From the NCBI RefSeq assembly GCF_046630445.1, contig NC_092333.1, positions 708,864,501 through 708,928,500 of the forward strand: DNA of 64,000 nt, read 5' to 3'. The notes beneath the pieces were generated by a model. It was not told where the DNA came from. It saw only the letters and a program-made list of their open reading frames with translations, and ran no database searches. The DNA comes from Rutidosis leptorrhynchoides (Eukaryota; Streptophyta; Magnoliopsida; Asterales; Asteraceae). The translations under genes were made by a program, and so were the position numbers. Shown here one piece after another: positions 11,251 to 25,079 of this stretch (its first letter is position 1; every line of letters starts with the position of its first letter).

Positions 11251-14200
11251 TCGTGGAAGAGTTTTCAATATTAATGCTACAGAAGCACAGGAAGACCCGG
11301 AGCTTGTTACGGGTACATTTCTTATTGACGATAAATCTGCTTATGTTTTATTTGATTCGGGTGCGGATAGAAGCTATATGAGTAGAGAATTTTGGGCTAA
11401 ATTAAGTTGTCCATTGACGCCTTTGGATAGTAAATTTTTACTTGAATTAGCAAACGGTAAATTAATTTCAGCAGATAATATATGTCGGGATAGAGAAATT
11501 AAACTGGGTGATGAAACGTTTAAGATTGATTTAATACCATTCGAGTTAGGGAGTTTTGATGTAATAATTGGCATGGACTGGTTGAAGAAGGTAAGAGCAA
11601 AGGTTGTTTGTTACAAAAATGCGATTCGCATTATGCGGGAAAAAGGAAAACCTTTAATGGTGTATTGAGAAAAGAACAACGCGAAGTTAAATCTTATTAG
11701 TAGTTTGAAGTCACAAAAACTAATAAGAAAAGGTTGTTACGTCATTCTATCACACATCGAGGAAGTTAAACCTGAAGGAAAGAACATCAGTGATGTTCTC
11801 GTCGCAAAGGAATTTTCCGATGTATTTCCGAAAGAATTACCGGGATTACCCCCACATCGATCCGTTGAATTTCATATAGACCTTGTACCAGGAGCTGCAC
11901 CAATAGCTCGTGCTCCATACAGACTCGCACCCAGCGAAATGAAAGAATTACAAAGTCAGTTACAGGAACTTTTAGAGCGTGGTTTCATTCGACCAAGCAC
12001 ATCACCATGGAGAGCTCCTGTTTTGTTTGTCAAGAAGAAAGATGGTACATTCAGGTTGTGTATCGACTACCGAGAGTTGAACAAACTTACCATCAAGAAC
12101 CGTTATCCATTACTGAGAATCGACGACTTATTTGATCAACTACAAGGCTCGTCTATTTATTCAAAGATCGATTTACGTTCTGGATATCATCAAATGCGGG
12201 TGAAGGAGGATGATATTCCAAAGACTGCTTTGAGGACGCGTTACGGTCATTACGAGTTTATGGTTATGCTGTTTGGATTGACTAACGCACCAGCTGTGTT
12301 CTTGGACCTCATGAACCGAGTGTGTGGGCCATATCTTGACAAGTTTGTCATTGTTTTCATCGATGACATACTTATTTACTCGAAGAATGATCAAGAGCAC
12401 GAAGAACATTTAAGAAAAGTGCTAGAGTTGCTGAGAAAAGAAAAACTGTACGGTATGTTTTCAAAGTGTGCATTTTGGTTGGAAGAAGTTCAATTCCTCG
12501 GTCACATAGTGAACAAAGAAGGTATTCAGGTGGATCCAGCAAAGATTGAAACCGTTGAAAAGTGAGAAACCCCGAAAACTCCGAAACACATACGCCAGTT
12601 TTTAGGACTAGCTGGTTACTACAGAAGATTCATCCAAGACTTTTCCAGAATAGCAAAACCCTTGACTACATTAACGCATAAAGGGAAGAAATTTGAATGG
12701 AAAGATGAACAAGAGAAAGAGTTTCAATTGTTAAAGAAAAAGTTAACTACGGCACCTATATTGTCATTACCTGAAGGGAATGATGATTTTGTGATATATT
12801 GTGATGCCTCAAAGCAAGGTCTCGGTTGTGTATTAATGCAACGAACGAAAGTAATTGCTTATGCGTCTAGACAATTGAAGATTCACTAACAGAATTATAC
12901 GAAACATGATTTGGAATTCGGCGCGGTTGTTTTTGCATTAAAGACTTGGAGGCACTACCTATATGGGGTCAAAAGTATTATATATACCGACCACAAAAGT
13001 CTTCAACACATATTTAATCAGAAACAACTGAACATGAGGCAGCGCAGGTGGATCGAATTGTTGAATGATTACGACTTTGAGATTCGTTACCACCCAGGGA
13101 AGGCAAATATGGTAGCCGACGCCTTGAGCAGAAAGGACAGAGAACCCATTTGTGTAAAATCTATGAATATAATGATTCACACTAACCTTACTACTCAAAT
13201 AAAGGAGGCGCAACAAGGAGTTTTAAAAGAGGGAAACTTAAAGGATGAAATACCCAAAGGATCGGAGAAGCATGTTAATATTCGGGAAGACGGAACCCGG
13301 TATAGGGCTGAAAGAATTTGGGTACCAAAATTTGGAGATATGAGAGAAATGGTACTTAGAGAAGCTCATAAAACCAGATACTCAATACATCCTGGAACGG
13401 GGAAGATGTACAAGGATCTCAAAAAACATTTTTGGTGGCCAGGTATGAAAGCCGATGTTGCTAAATATGTAGGGGAATGTTTGACGTGTTCTAAGGTCAA
13501 AGCGGAGCATCAGAAACCATCAGGTCTACTTCAACAACCCGAAATCTCGGAATGGAAATGGGAAAACATTACCATGAATTTCATCACTAAATTACCAAGG
13601 ACTGCAAGTGGTTTCGATACTATTTGGGTAATAGTTGATCGTCTCACCAAATCAGCACACTTCCTGCCAATAAGAGAAGATGACAAGATAGAGAAGTTAG
13701 CACGACTGTATTTGAAGGAAGTCGTCTCCAAACAAGGAATACCAATATCTATTATCTCTGATAGGGATGGCAGATTTATTTCAAGATTCTGGCAGACATT
13801 ACAGCAAGCATTAGGAACTCGTCTAGACATGAGTACTGCCTATCATCCACAAACTGATGGGCAGAGCGAAAGGACGATACAAACGCTTGAAGACATGCTA
13901 CGAGCATGTGTTATTGATTTCGGAAACAGTTGGGATCGACATCTACCGTTAGCAGAATTTTCCTACAATAACAGCTACCATTCAAGCATTGAGATGGCGC
14001 CGTTTAAAGCACTTTATGGTAGAAAGTGCAGGTCTCCAATTTGTTGGAGTGAAAGTAGGGGATAGACAGATTACAGGTCCAGAGATAATACAAGAAACTA
14101 CCGAGAAGATCATCCAAATTCAACAACGGTTGAAAACCGCCCAAAGTCGATAAAAGAGCTACGCCGACATTAAAAGAAAAGATATAGAATTTGAAATTGG

Positions 14201-14640
14201 AGAGATGGTCATGCTTAAGGTTGTACCTTGAAAAGGCGTTGTTCGATTTGGTAAACGAGGGAAATTAAATCCAAGGTATATTGGATCATTCAAGATTATT
14301 GATCGTGTCGGACCAGAAGCTTACCGACTTGAATTACCTCAACAATTCGCGGCTGTACATAACACTTTCCACGTCTCGAATTTGAAGAAATGTTTTGCTA
14401 AAGAAGATCTCACTATTCCGTTAGACGAAATCTAAATCAACGAAAAACTTCAATTCATCGAAGAACCCGTCGAAATAATGGATCGTGAGGTTAAAAGACT
14501 TAAACAAAACAAGATACCAATTGTTAAGGTTCGATGGAATGCTCGTAGAGGACACGAGTTCACCTGGGAACGAGAAGATCAGATGAAGAAGAAATACCCG
14601 CACTTATTTCCAGAAGATACGTCAACACCTTCAACTGCTT
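11251..14640 (+). CDS. Element B pol region, relic
   Basis: The same domain series as A pol is recognisable: protease [10 protein letters not shown], reverse transcriptase FIDDILIYS, RNase H, integrase [15 protein letters not shown] and the chromodomain-like tail. Close to A at the protein level but with several breaks, so it is unlikely to act on its own. Confidence 0.88.
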
Positions 14641-14641
14641 A

Positions 14642-14677
14642 AAATTTCGGGACGAAATTTATTTAACGGGTAGGTAC
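14642..14677 (+). promoter_or_regulatory. Element B polypurine tract and palindrome
   Basis: The palindrome AAATTTCGGGACGAAATTT (14642-14660) is followed by TTAACGGGTAGGTAC, directly before the LTR start TGTAGTGACCC. Confidence 0.82.
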
Positions 14678-15203
14678 TGTAGTGACCCAAACTTTTCTAT
14701 GTTTATATATATTAAATGAAATTGTTATTTACATGATTAAGTGTTTCCAACATGTTAAGCAATCAAACTTGTTAAGACTTGATTAATTGAAATAGGTTTC
14801 ATATAGACAATTGACCACCCAAGTTGACCGGTGATTCACAAACGTTAAAACTTGTAAAAACTATATGATGACATATATATAATTATATATATAGTTAACA
14901 TGATATTAAGATAAGTAAGTATCTCGTTAGGTATTTTAACAATGAGTTATATACATAAAATTGAGTTTATTGAATTAAGAAACTCGAAACGATATATATA
15001 ACGATTATCGTTATAACAACGTCTTACTAAATACATATGAATCATATTAATATATTGATACACTATGTTTAATCATGATAAATGATAAGTAAACATGTCA
15101 TTAAGTGTATTAACAATGAACTACATATGTAAAAACAAGACTACTAACTTAATGATTTCGAAACGAGACTTATATGTAACGATTATCGTTGTAACGACAT
15201 TTA

Positions 15204-15275
<72 letters not shown>

Positions 15276-15366
15276 TATTAAGATATATTAATATATCATA
15301 ATATCATGATAATATAATAATTTAACATCTCATTAGATATAATAAACATTGGGTTTACAACATTTA
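14678..15366 (+). repeat. Element B 3' LTR, first part
   Basis: Matches the beginning of the A LTR, from TGTAGTGACCC to the region reading AACATTGGGTT-ACAACATTTA, where element C interrupts it. The rest of this LTR is not found in the window. Confidence 0.85.
15207..15273. repeat. (TA)n microsatellite in the LTR of B
   Basis: About 67 bp of uninterrupted TA dinucleotides. The corresponding part of the A LTR has only a few TA units. Confidence 0.95.
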
Positions 15367-17064
15367 TGTGACGATCGCTCCAAATCCATATGGACGAACA
15401 CGTCATTCATCGATTTCATTGTGAGGTATTTGACCTCTATATGATACGTTTTGTAAACATTGCATTCTTTTGAAAGGGAACACCATAAATGAATATTTAA
15501 ATCAAAGGTTTTCGACATCTGATGATTTCTACATATAGACAATCACTGTAAATAATAGTTTACAATAGTACTTCCGTTGACAATGCAGTCAAAATAAGAT
15601 ACATGGTGATGATTTGGTGAATGCAACGTTTCCTTGAAAAATATGTCATGTAAGACTCCATGCACATAGCTTGTCTAACATATAAGCAAACAGCGGAAGA
15701 CTTCTAGGAAACCTTAGAATAAACATGCTAACAAGTGTCAACACAAAGGTTGGTGAGTTCATAGTTTTATTGTTTCATATTATCTGTATATAAAGGTGAA
15801 TCACAAGATTTCAGTTGTTTCATCCAGAAACGTTTATCAAAATATTCTACGAAATGGAGCACCCTGGTAACTAAACTTAACGTATATATAATTTATACCC
15901 TTTGTATAATGATCTTAATAATACACGCAAACCAATGTGTAAGCTTCTCAAATAGCATACGTCTGTTAAAAGGCTAGTGCTCTAGCTCGGACGGGGATAT
16001 CAAGCCCTATGGATCCATATACAACTATTCGCGCCCACCAGTTCTTATAACTGGTAGCTACTAGTTACCAAAGCTAAGGGATTTTCGGTTCAAACTCGGT
16101 GTAGAATTTAGTATGTACTTGTATCCATTGCGTTTAAAATAAAGTGCATGTATTCTCAGCCCAAAAATATATATTGCAAAAGCAATTAAAAAGGGAGCAA
16201 ATGAAACTCACCTTAGCAGCATATAAAGTCGTTCACCAAAATGTGACCGAAACTCGGATTACCAATTAATCGTAGATCTCAACCTAGAGAACATATGTTG
16301 GTCAATAAACGTCTATCAAGCTAGGTCAGGTCATAGTGTATCACAATCCTAATGCTCGAGATCGACATACAAAAGTTATCCAAAGTCGTTTCAAAAAGTC
16401 AGTTTTAACAAAAGTTCAACAAAACGAGACATACCTTATATAAGGATTCATTTACTCGGTTGGTAATATTCAAAAATCCAATTTATCAATCTCGTAAAGA
16501 AGTTGTTTAAATCTTAATTGCAGATTCAAAAGTAATTTCAATTAACGTCAATCATAATTCAGTTGATCATATCTTTTAATACGTTCATCGAAACTATTCG
16601 ATATCTAAATGAAAAGTTATTGATTTTTCGTCAGCTTTCCAAAAACATGTATATCATATACCTTTTACCAGTAATATATGTATTTAATTCGTGATTCATT
16701 ATAAACTGTTTAACGATGAAATTCAGTATACAAGCATATATAAATATATATATACTCGAGCACTAGACATGGATACACAATCAAGATATAAAAGATAAGA
16801 TATGTATACTCACGTATCAATATTGAGATTCAATATTGCAGGAAAGTACGTAGACGCAATAGAGATGATAAACACTAGGTTTGACTTGTGAATGGTACTC
16901 AAGAATATTACCCATAACCTCCATAGCTATAACCCATAGTTTCCTTAGCTCTATCCCGCTCGAAAACCATTTTTGAAATTGTTTGGACATAACCTCGTCT
17001 TAGTATTTTATGTACTAATACTACTAATAATAATATTACTCCTAATAATAGTAATACGATTAAT

Positions 17065-17065
<1 letters not shown>

Positions 17066-17147
<82 letters not shown>
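17066..17147. repeat. (AAT)n microsatellite in LTR copy 1 of C
   Basis: About 27 AAT units. The matching place in LTR copy 2 (about 30357-30420) has a much shorter interrupted AAT run. Confidence 0.93.
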
Positions 17148-17149
<2 letters not shown>

Positions 17150-18058
17150 GTGAAAGAGAGATTGATAGAGAGAAATGGTTGTAATCAATTCACAAACTGA
17201 CCTCGTTCATATATATATAAAAATAATAATAATATAATAATATAATATAATAATAATAATAATAAAAACTTGTAAATTAAAAATAATAATAATAAATACC
17301 ACATCTATCATCAATTTGGATGTTCTTGTGTCGACATCATTTATATAATATAAATATAATATAATAATTATAATAAAATAATATAATACGTAAATCGAAT
17401 ATTAAAATTTTAAAAAGTGGTATTTATTAAATACTTCAGGGGTATTCTATGTAACTTATAATTAATAATTTTCATCATGTCGTTTTCATTTAATAGTAAA
17501 TGAATTAATTTAAATTCAACTATTTAAGCTACACGTTGTACGTTATGCTTTACAAATTGTACATTATTAATTTAACTTTGTTTCTTAAAAAAAATACAAA
17601 AATTATATCATAAAAATAAAATGACTTAATACGTAAAATTTTTAATTTGAAATAGCATCGTTTAATAGTAAATTTTTAATCATTTCGTATATAAATATTA
17701 TTCGCATGATTCCGTATATATCGAAAACTCTTATATTTATTAAAATATGTATATAATACATGTTATGACGTTCGTGAATCGTTGGATAAACAGGGTGGTC
17801 AACCGTTATATAAAAAAATTATTTTCAAAAGTTTTAAAACTTGTCAAAATTCATTGCTTATTGATCATATACATAGCATTGTATATGTATATTTTATGCC
17901 ATCCGTGGGACTCGTTTTACGATTTAAACTGAAAATTTTTTGTTTTATGCCATTAAAACAATTAATTCGACGGTTTAATTTCAATCATGTTTTTGTTGTG
18001 ATGATTTGCAGGTGCATACATTTAAAATCGGCGGCGAATTGCTTGATTGCTTAGAATT

Positions 18059-21000
18059 ATGAGTAATATTGGAAATAATAGTGATGTAGTGGTCGCTGTG
18101 CGAGCGAATGCCCAAAAAAGAGGAAAAAAGCGAAAGTCCGCTAAAATGTATCATAATTGGCAATTTGCGCCAATTAGTTTCCCGAAAATGCAGAGCGATG
18201 ATTTCTCTAAAATGCCGATAATGGTATCGTGTAAAATCGCGGAAGCTGATATCACACTCATGAAAGTTCATGTCGACAACGGCAGTAGCGTTGATATTAT
18301 TTACGAACAATGCTTCGCTCAGTTGCCAGAAAGTATTAAAACAAACCTGCAAACAACCGCAGTTTCACTAACCGGTTTTGCAGGAGAATCTTCATTACCT
18401 ATAGGTGTTTTTTCATTAAACATCGAGTTAGCTGATGTTAATGATGACGCTTTGGTGTGACAAGCGCGATTAGATTTTTATGTTATGCGAGCCTCTTCTC
18501 GCTATAACATGCTGCTGGGGAGAACCGCTATAAGTAAATTTGGAATTGTCCCGTCTACAATTCATGGCATGATTAAGTTTCCAACATATAAGGGAGTTGC
18601 CACAATATGTTCAATGAGCATTATGCCTATTTGTGCGGCTGTTAACGTAAAAAACACAAGGCAAGAACCTGTTGATGGTGCGGATGCTATGGAAATAATT
18701 AATCCCGCATATCCAGAACAGAAAATCAAAGTAGGACGCAATGTTAGTGCGGATACTAGAAAGCAAATTGTGCAATTACTTGTCCAGTATATGGATGTTT
18801 TTGCCTGGTGTGAAAACGATATGACTGGTGTTCCGCGTCATATTGCGGAACACGGGCTTAATGTGAATCCAGCTCTAAAACCCGTAGTGCAAAAGCGAAG
18901 GGGCATGGCCCCAGATCGCGTAAAATGGTTGTGTGAAGAAGTAACAAAATTGGTAAGAGCCGGAATTTTGTGCGAAGTCCAATACCAATCATGGATTGCG
19001 AATCCAGTATTGGTGAAAAAACCCGATGGTTCTTGGAGAATGTGTATTGATTATAAAGATTTGAATAAAGCGTGCCCCAAGGATAATTATCCGCTTCCAG
19101 AAATTGATTTAAAAGTTGAATCTTTACATGCTTTTCCATATAAATGTTTTCTGGACGCGGCAAGAGGATATCATCAGATTCCTATGGCTCAAGAAGACGC
19201 AGATAAAACCGCATTTCATACGGGCAAGGGCATATATTGCTATATAATGATGCCTTTCGGTCTAATCAATGCGGGTGCGACATATCAACGGTTAATCGAT
19301 ACCGCATTTGATAAACAAATAGGGCGTAATCTTGAAGCTTATGTAGATGATTTAGTCATCAAAAGCGCGACACAAGAGCGAATCATTGAAGATATGCGCG
19401 AAACATTTGACCGACTGCGAAAAATAAACATGAAGCTTAATCCGCTAAAATGCAGTTTTGGCGAAACTGAAGGAAAATTTTTGGGATATCTTGTTACAGA
19501 ACAAGGTATTCAAGCTAATCCGAAAAAGATCGCGGCTATAGAAAATATGACCGCGCCGAAAACGGTCAAAGAAGTGCAAAGTTTGACGGGAAAACTAGCC
19601 GCATTAACGCGCTTCTTGTCTAAAGCTGCCGAAAGGCAGTTGTCATTTTTCAAAACTCTGAAATGGTGCTTGAAGCAAAAGAATTTTGTTTGGTCCAGCA
19701 AGGCAGAATCTGCGTTTCAGGAGATGAAAACGTTGTTAAAAACTTTGCCTACACTAACAGCGCCGGTTCATGGCGAAACTCTGTATCTTTATATTTCAGT
19801 AGCAAACGAAGCTTTTGGCTCAGTTTTGATCGCGAAAAGGGACAAAATACAAAAGCCAGTGTATTTTGTTAGTAAAGCTCTTACGGGGAGTGAAATAAAC
19901 TATGCACCGATTGAAAAGTTTATGTATGCGCTCATTTTAACAACGCGAAGGCTACGAAGATATTTTCAAGGGCATCCCGTGCATGTATTAACTAATCTAC
20001 CAATCAGGTAAGTCTTAACAAAGGCAGAGATTTGTGGTAGACTCGCATTATGGGCGGTAGAATTAGGTGCTTATCAAATATCTTACCTTCCGCGTAGCGA
20101 GGAAAAAGGACAAGTTATGGCGGATTATCTCGCTGAACTGTCTGGAGAGTTGGAGGTGATTAACGAGCGAACCGCACTAAAACCTGAACACGGTGAAACT
20201 TGGGATTTATTTACTGATGGTGCTACGTGTGCAGAAGGTGCAGGTGCGGGTTTAGTTTTGGCAAGTTCAAGCGGTGAAGAGCATACTTATGCTCTGCGGT
20301 TTAATTTTGACGTAACAAACAATGAGGCAGAGTATGAGGCATTACTTGCAGGTTTAAATATTGCACGAAAAATGAATGTTGTTAAGTTGCGTGCATTTAC
20401 GGATTCGCAGTTAGTAGCGAATCAGTTTAATGGATCTTTTGACGCGCATGATCCCTCTATGCAAAAATACTTGCAGTTGTTGAAAGAAATGGCAATGCGA
20501 TTTGAACATTTCGAACTCGCGCAAGTGCCAAGAAGCCAAAACAAAAAGGCGGATGCGTTGAGCAAATTGGTTGCTTTAACGTTCTCGCACTTTCAAAAAC
20601 AAGTATGGGTTGAGGAATTACCAAGTAAATCAATAGATAGTGACTTAATGGTTGCATCTGTTACAGAAGAACATCAAAATTGGATGGATCCAATTTTACA
20701 ATATATCCGCAGTGATATTCTTTCAGATGATGGTCGCGAAGCCCGTTTAGTAAGAGAGCGAGCACCGATGTATATCATCCAAGATGATATCTTATATCGC
20801 AAATCATATTGCGGGCCAATGATGCGTTGTGTCGGTCCAATCGAGGCAGAAATGATTATAGAAGAAGTGCATAATGGTACTTGTGCACTGCATTCAGGCT
20901 ACAAAACTATCGCAGCAAAAATTATGCGAATGGGATACTTTTGGCCATCCCTATACCGCGATGTAGCAAAAATCGTTAAACGCTGTAAAAGGTGCCAAAG

Positions 21001-21913
21001 GCATGCTACGCAGAATCGAGTGCCGCGGCATGATATGATTCCTGTTAATTCACCATGGCCGTTTAATAAATGGGCTATTGACATTGTAGGGCCATTTCAT
21101 GCAGGTCCTGGAAATGTTAAATTCCTGATTGTCGCGATTGATTACTTTACCAAATGGGTTGAAGTTAAGGCGGTTCGCACTATTACTGGTGTGCAAGTGC
21201 GAAATTTTGTATGGGAATACATTGTTTGCCGATTTGGCATTCCGCGAGAATTGGTTAGCGATAATGGTGCTCAAATAGCGAAAGATCCTTTCAAGACATT
21301 GTGCACTGACCTAAATATAATACAAAAGTTTACGTCAGTGGCGCACCCACAAGCCAATGGGCTGTGTGAAGTAACCAACCGCGATATTGTGAGTGGTATT
21401 AAAAAGAGGTTATGCAAAAGGCGAACTTGTTGGGTAGATGAATTACCCAATGTGTTATGGGCACATCGCACTACTTTCAAAAAGAGTACAGGCGAAACAC
21501 CTTTTAGTTTGGTATATGGTTCTGAGGCAGTAATCCCCGCAGAAATTCTGGTACCAACGCATCGAATTGCTAACTTTGATGGCGAAGCAAATGATGTTGC
21601 GTTGAGCGAAAATCTAAATTTCATAGAAGAGCGGAGATTAATGGCTGCTATTAGAGAAGCGAATAATAAGCAGCAAATTGCTAAGTATTATAACAAAAGA
21701 GTGCGTGATTTGTCTTTCGCTATAGGCGAATAGGTGCTGCGAAACAATGAAGCAAGCAGAGCAGAAAAGCTTGGAAAATTGGGTCCTAATTGGGAAGGCC
21801 CTTATCAAATTGTGGCAATTAATGCCGCAGGCTCATATAAGCTCGCGGATATGGAAGGGCGAGTTTTACCTAATGCGTGGCATGCTGTTTTGTTAAAGCG
21901 ATATTATGCGTAG
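18059..21913 (+). CDS. Element E pol region, Tat type with dual RNase H, relic
   Basis: In order: protease with VDNGSSVDIIYEQCF; reverse transcriptase with MCIDYKDLNKACPKDNYPLP, the FGLINAGATYQR segment and the catalytic AYVDDLVIKS; the usual RNase H ending near LRRYFQGHPVHVL; a second, archaeal-type RNase H with LFTDGAT, NNEAEYEALLAGL and FTDSQLVANQ; integrase with the zinc-binding part ending CKRCQRHA and the core around WAIDIVGPF, DNGAQ and HPQANG. The dual RNase H and the KACPKDNYPLP motif are typical of the Tat lineage. A few breaks are present. The region is framed by the target duplication described for the whole element. Confidence 0.88.
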
Positions 21914-22518
21914 TTTTGCGAAAAATATCAAAGATATATGTGCAAAGTGCGACATTGGATTCAAGGCATATGGCTGATATGCTTATTAGGTGTTTTTGTT
22001 TTTTATTTTTCTTGCAAGTCTTGATCACGCTTGTAGGAATTTTAAAAATAAGCACTTGTACAAATATGCGAAAAGCTTATTTGTGAAATACGAATAGTTA
22101 TGAAATGTTTTAAAGATTGTTTCATAATGATTATAGTATTTCGCAGTGTTTAAATAGCAAAGTGATGAAATTGCCCACTTTTGCATACAAATTATTGCGA
22201 AAGGAATTTTATATCCTAAGTGTTTGATGTTGCCAATGCTTAGATGCTTCACAATGCTAATTAATTGCCTAAGGATCGTTTCAGTGGACTTAGAAGATTC
22301 ATAACTTATAAACATATACGCATACAGATTGTTTCGCAAAAGTACGCATTTATTATGTGCACAATAGTATATGTTGGAAATTGCAAAGGACAAGTTTGTG
22401 TTATGAATATTGATAATGAAAGCGCTATAAAAATAGAAGTACTTGCAAACTTAGGAAAAAGCGAAATTTTATTAATAAGATCGCAGAAGCAGCTGTGTGC
22501 TGTTATACAAAGTGCGTA

Positions 22519-23762
22519 CTAATCCTTGGTTAAGTCAAGCTTGATGATGTCATCTGCAGTGACATCTTCTTGCTCACTTATTGCGGTTATCTTGGGAAGG
22601 GAAATTTCGGCTATGCCCTGCTGAGCAACCGCGTATGCTGATTTCGCGTCTTCCAGTGAGCAAAGGCGATCAGCTAATGCAGATGGTAGTGGGTCTGGCA
22701 GTGGGCAGCGAATAGCAATCTCATCCATAAATTCAACCCTCTCGCATAGCCTTAATGCGGCGGCAAATGTTGAAAAATTTACAGAAACAGGCTTGGAATT
22801 GAGAATCTTTCTAGCCAGTTCAGGGAGATGTTGGCGGACCTTGGTGAACTCAAGTTCCGCAGAGGTTTTCGCAGCAAGAGCATTGTCTCGCTCTGTTGTT
22901 AGTTTCGTCACATTCTCTGACAGTGCTTTAATGGTGTCCTGTAGTTGGTTTTCTTTCTCAGTCGCAGTAGCAACCTGTTGTTTCAAGTCATCAACGGTGG
23001 TTTTTGCTGCGGTTAGCTCATGGGAGAGATTAGCACAGCGTTTTTCGCTGTCTTCAGCTTTGATTTTCTCAACATTATACTTTAGTTGTTCAGCTTCAAG
23101 AACATTGAAAAATTGTTCTTGACGGCATATAACGTCATATGCTGAATTGAAGCACATGTAGAAATTTTGAACAAAACTATTATGCGCGTCCAGCGCAGAG
23201 AGTTTAGAGAACTCGCGGCGAAGTTCGCCGGGGATTGCTAACTTCAACTGTTGGCGCTGATCCAGAGCAGCAGCAGATGAAGCACAAGTATATCCTGCTA
23301 AACCATCAATCCGCACTCCATAAGAGTCAGGTTGAGTGCGGAACAATTCGGTGATTTGATCAAGAGTGTTCGGGCTTACAAAGAAAGGATCACCAGAAGA
23401 ATCGCCTGCAAAATAACATCGTTGGTTAGTTGGTGAAATAAAACTAATGTATATTTTACGTATGCAATAACAATCCGCAATATACCAGTTTGCTGGTCCC
23501 CTTCGTGTTCCGATATAAATGGATTGTCGTGAGGGGGGGGGGGGGTCTCCTGTTGTTTATGTTTTTTGCTTTGCGAAGACGGTGGTGTTTGTAACGGCCG
23601 CTTGGTAGAACTCGGCTTTGTGTAGGGAGATTTGGAGGTTAAATCGACGATTGGAATGGGTTGCTTTTCTTTTGATGATGATGATTTAGCTTCCGGGCTT
23701 GTTAATAGTTTGGTGATCAGAGTTTTTGGATCAGCCTTCCTATCTAAATCGTTAATCTTCAT
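22519..23762 (-). CDS. Antisense gene of element E, coiled-coil protein, with a probable intron
   Basis: On the strand opposite pol, downstream of it. Tat-lineage elements are known to carry an antisense frame at this place, sometimes annotated as 'putative gypsy type transposon' protein. The first part (from 23762) is a Ser/Pro/Lys-rich stretch with a proline run. A GT-AG intron of about 80 nt is likely at 23406-23485 (donor GTATATTG, acceptor TTTTGCAG), which is splicing of the kind the family uses. The second part has a long coiled coil at about 22790-23130 (LSHELTAAKTTVDDLKQQVA and following heptads) and ends acidic (EQEDVTADD). It is shorter than the usual family member as I remember it. 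Function unknown; nuclear or structural roles would be guesswork. Confidence 0.65.
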
Positions 23763-24075
23763 TTCAAATTACGTACGAGCTGCAAGTAAAGACTATAATG
23801 ATAAAGGTTGATTGACGAATTGAGAAATTTTCTAATATTTTGGAAAAATGAGTAGTGAATTTGTGATTTCAGATCACAATATATATAGGCGACGGGGTTA
23901 ATTATGTTAATTACCTATTGCGATAATTCAAACGGTAACATTGACTGTTATAACGGTAACAAAGATAATGCGAAATATGTTTCAATGCGAATAGTGGTCA
24001 GATCAAATTGCGAATTTTAGAGTTTATCATGATGCATTTTTTTCGCAATATGTATCATAATAAACTGGGGAGACT

Positions 24076-24567
24076 TGATCATATACATAGCATTGTATAT
24101 GTATATTTTATTGGCTAAAGGCCAAAGGAAAAACTACGCGAATTATAATGCAAAGTTGTGGAATATTCGCTGAAATTAAGTTCAGCGGTTATGTTTTCGC
24201 ATTAATACAAGACCGCGGTTTAATCCGCTGAGTTTTCTCGGATAGTTAAGTAACTCGCAGACCGCGAATATTTCGATTTATATAAATAGAGAGCTTGGCC
24301 TCTCATTTATAGGTTGTTGATTCTCTGCCATTTTACCTAAGCCTTTGTAATTTCCACTTGTGATCTTGCCCAAGGGATTTTTACACCGCGCAAAGGTGAA
24401 TTAAGCTAATTAACAATCAAGACCGGGTCGGGGTGGTTGATCACTTGATAGTTAAAGTGAAAGATGATCATCGGGGCCCAAAATAATCATCAAACATTCC
24501 ATCCTCTATTATAATCTTATTGCACTCAATCCGTAATTATGTAACATCATTAATTAAGGATTGATCA
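24076..24567 (+). repeat. Element E 3' LTR, 492 bp
   Basis: From TGATCATATAC to GGATTGATCA, preceded by the polypurine tract and followed by the target repeat CTTAT. A TATA-box-like TATATAAATAG at 24279-24289 is a probable LTR promoter. Confidence 0.85.
24279..24289 (+). promoter_or_regulatory. TATA box of the E LTR promoter
   Basis: TATATAAATAG, a good match to the plant TATA box, in the middle of the 3' LTR and in element direction. Confidence 0.5.
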
Positions 24568-25079
24568 CTTATCATGTTGAAAATATTAAAATATATAGAG
24601 AATTGGTTTAAATAAGTCGAAATTTTTCGGGTCATCACAGTACCTCCCCGTTAAAGAAAATTTCATCCCGAAATTTGAGTGGGGTTGTCATGGTTAACAA
24701 TAAGAAAGTTTTCATAACGAATATGAGTTGATCACTAGAGTTTTATCATTACTGAGTAATATAGATAAAACGATTCGGTTACTTGAAGTGTATGAGAGGA
24801 GCTATCGCAAAAGAGTGAAATGAAGAATAAAGATTCGTCTTAACTTTTGACGTAATAACGATTGATTCCCGGAATTTAAGGAATAGAAAATCTTCATAAT
24901 CTAAATAAGATTTGATTCTTCAAAATTTAAGGAAATTAAGATTTCCTTTGATTAAATGCGTAATCTGCCTCAATTGCTATGTCTGATATTTCGCTATAAA
25001 TTGACCTCTTCTGTTTCATTTATTTTCACCACTCCTATAATCTTCCTCCTTATTTCATACTTTTTAATAGATTGTGAAA

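Larger units (their letters stand above)
10171..15366 (+). mobile_element. Element B: Ty3/gypsy, Tekay type, same family as A, broken, 5' part absent
   Basis: Plus-strand relative of A with matching gag, pol, polypurine tract and 3' LTR start. It begins inside gag at the edge of A, because A inserted there; the missing front part would lie left of A, outside the window. Its 3' LTR is interrupted by C at 15367. It has roughly ten breaks across gag and pol and is clearly older than A. Confidence 0.88.
17862..24567 (+). mobile_element. Element E: Ty3/gypsy, Tat type (Retand/Ogre-like), broken
   Basis: Both ends and a 5-bp target duplication are visible: CTTAT at 17857-17861 and 24568-24572, and the uninterrupted site survives in LTR copy 2 of C (ATTGCTTATCATG). 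LTR ends are TGATCATATAC and GGATTGATCA. The left LTR is only about 35 bp, the right LTR is 492 bp (24076-24567). A degenerate primer-site-like sequence resembling GCCRYCCGTGGGA lies near 17897-17910, and a polypurine tract (AACTGGGGAGACT) at 24063-24075. Pol carries two RNase H domains, a Tat hallmark. Gag is not recognisable. It has a handful of breaks, so it is a relic or depends on others. Confidence 0.87.
15367..24639 (-). repeat. Element C LTR copy 1, interrupted by element E
   Basis: Starts TGTGACGATCGCTCC at 15367 and resumes after E at 24573, ending CGGGTCATCACA at 24639. Without E it is about 2,562 bp and aligns over its length with copy 2. The bases ATTTA (15362-15366) before it may be one half of a target duplication; the other half is not visible because the right end of C is lost. 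Confidence 0.85.

Noticed and set aside
15095-15301. Frames encoding Tyr-Ile runs at 15.1 kb and 39.1 kb
   Set aside because: Simple translation of (TA)n microsatellites.
16973-17200. An Ile-rich frame at 17.0 kb and a similar one at 30.3 kb
   Set aside because: Translation of AAT/ATT microsatellite DNA within the LTRs of C.
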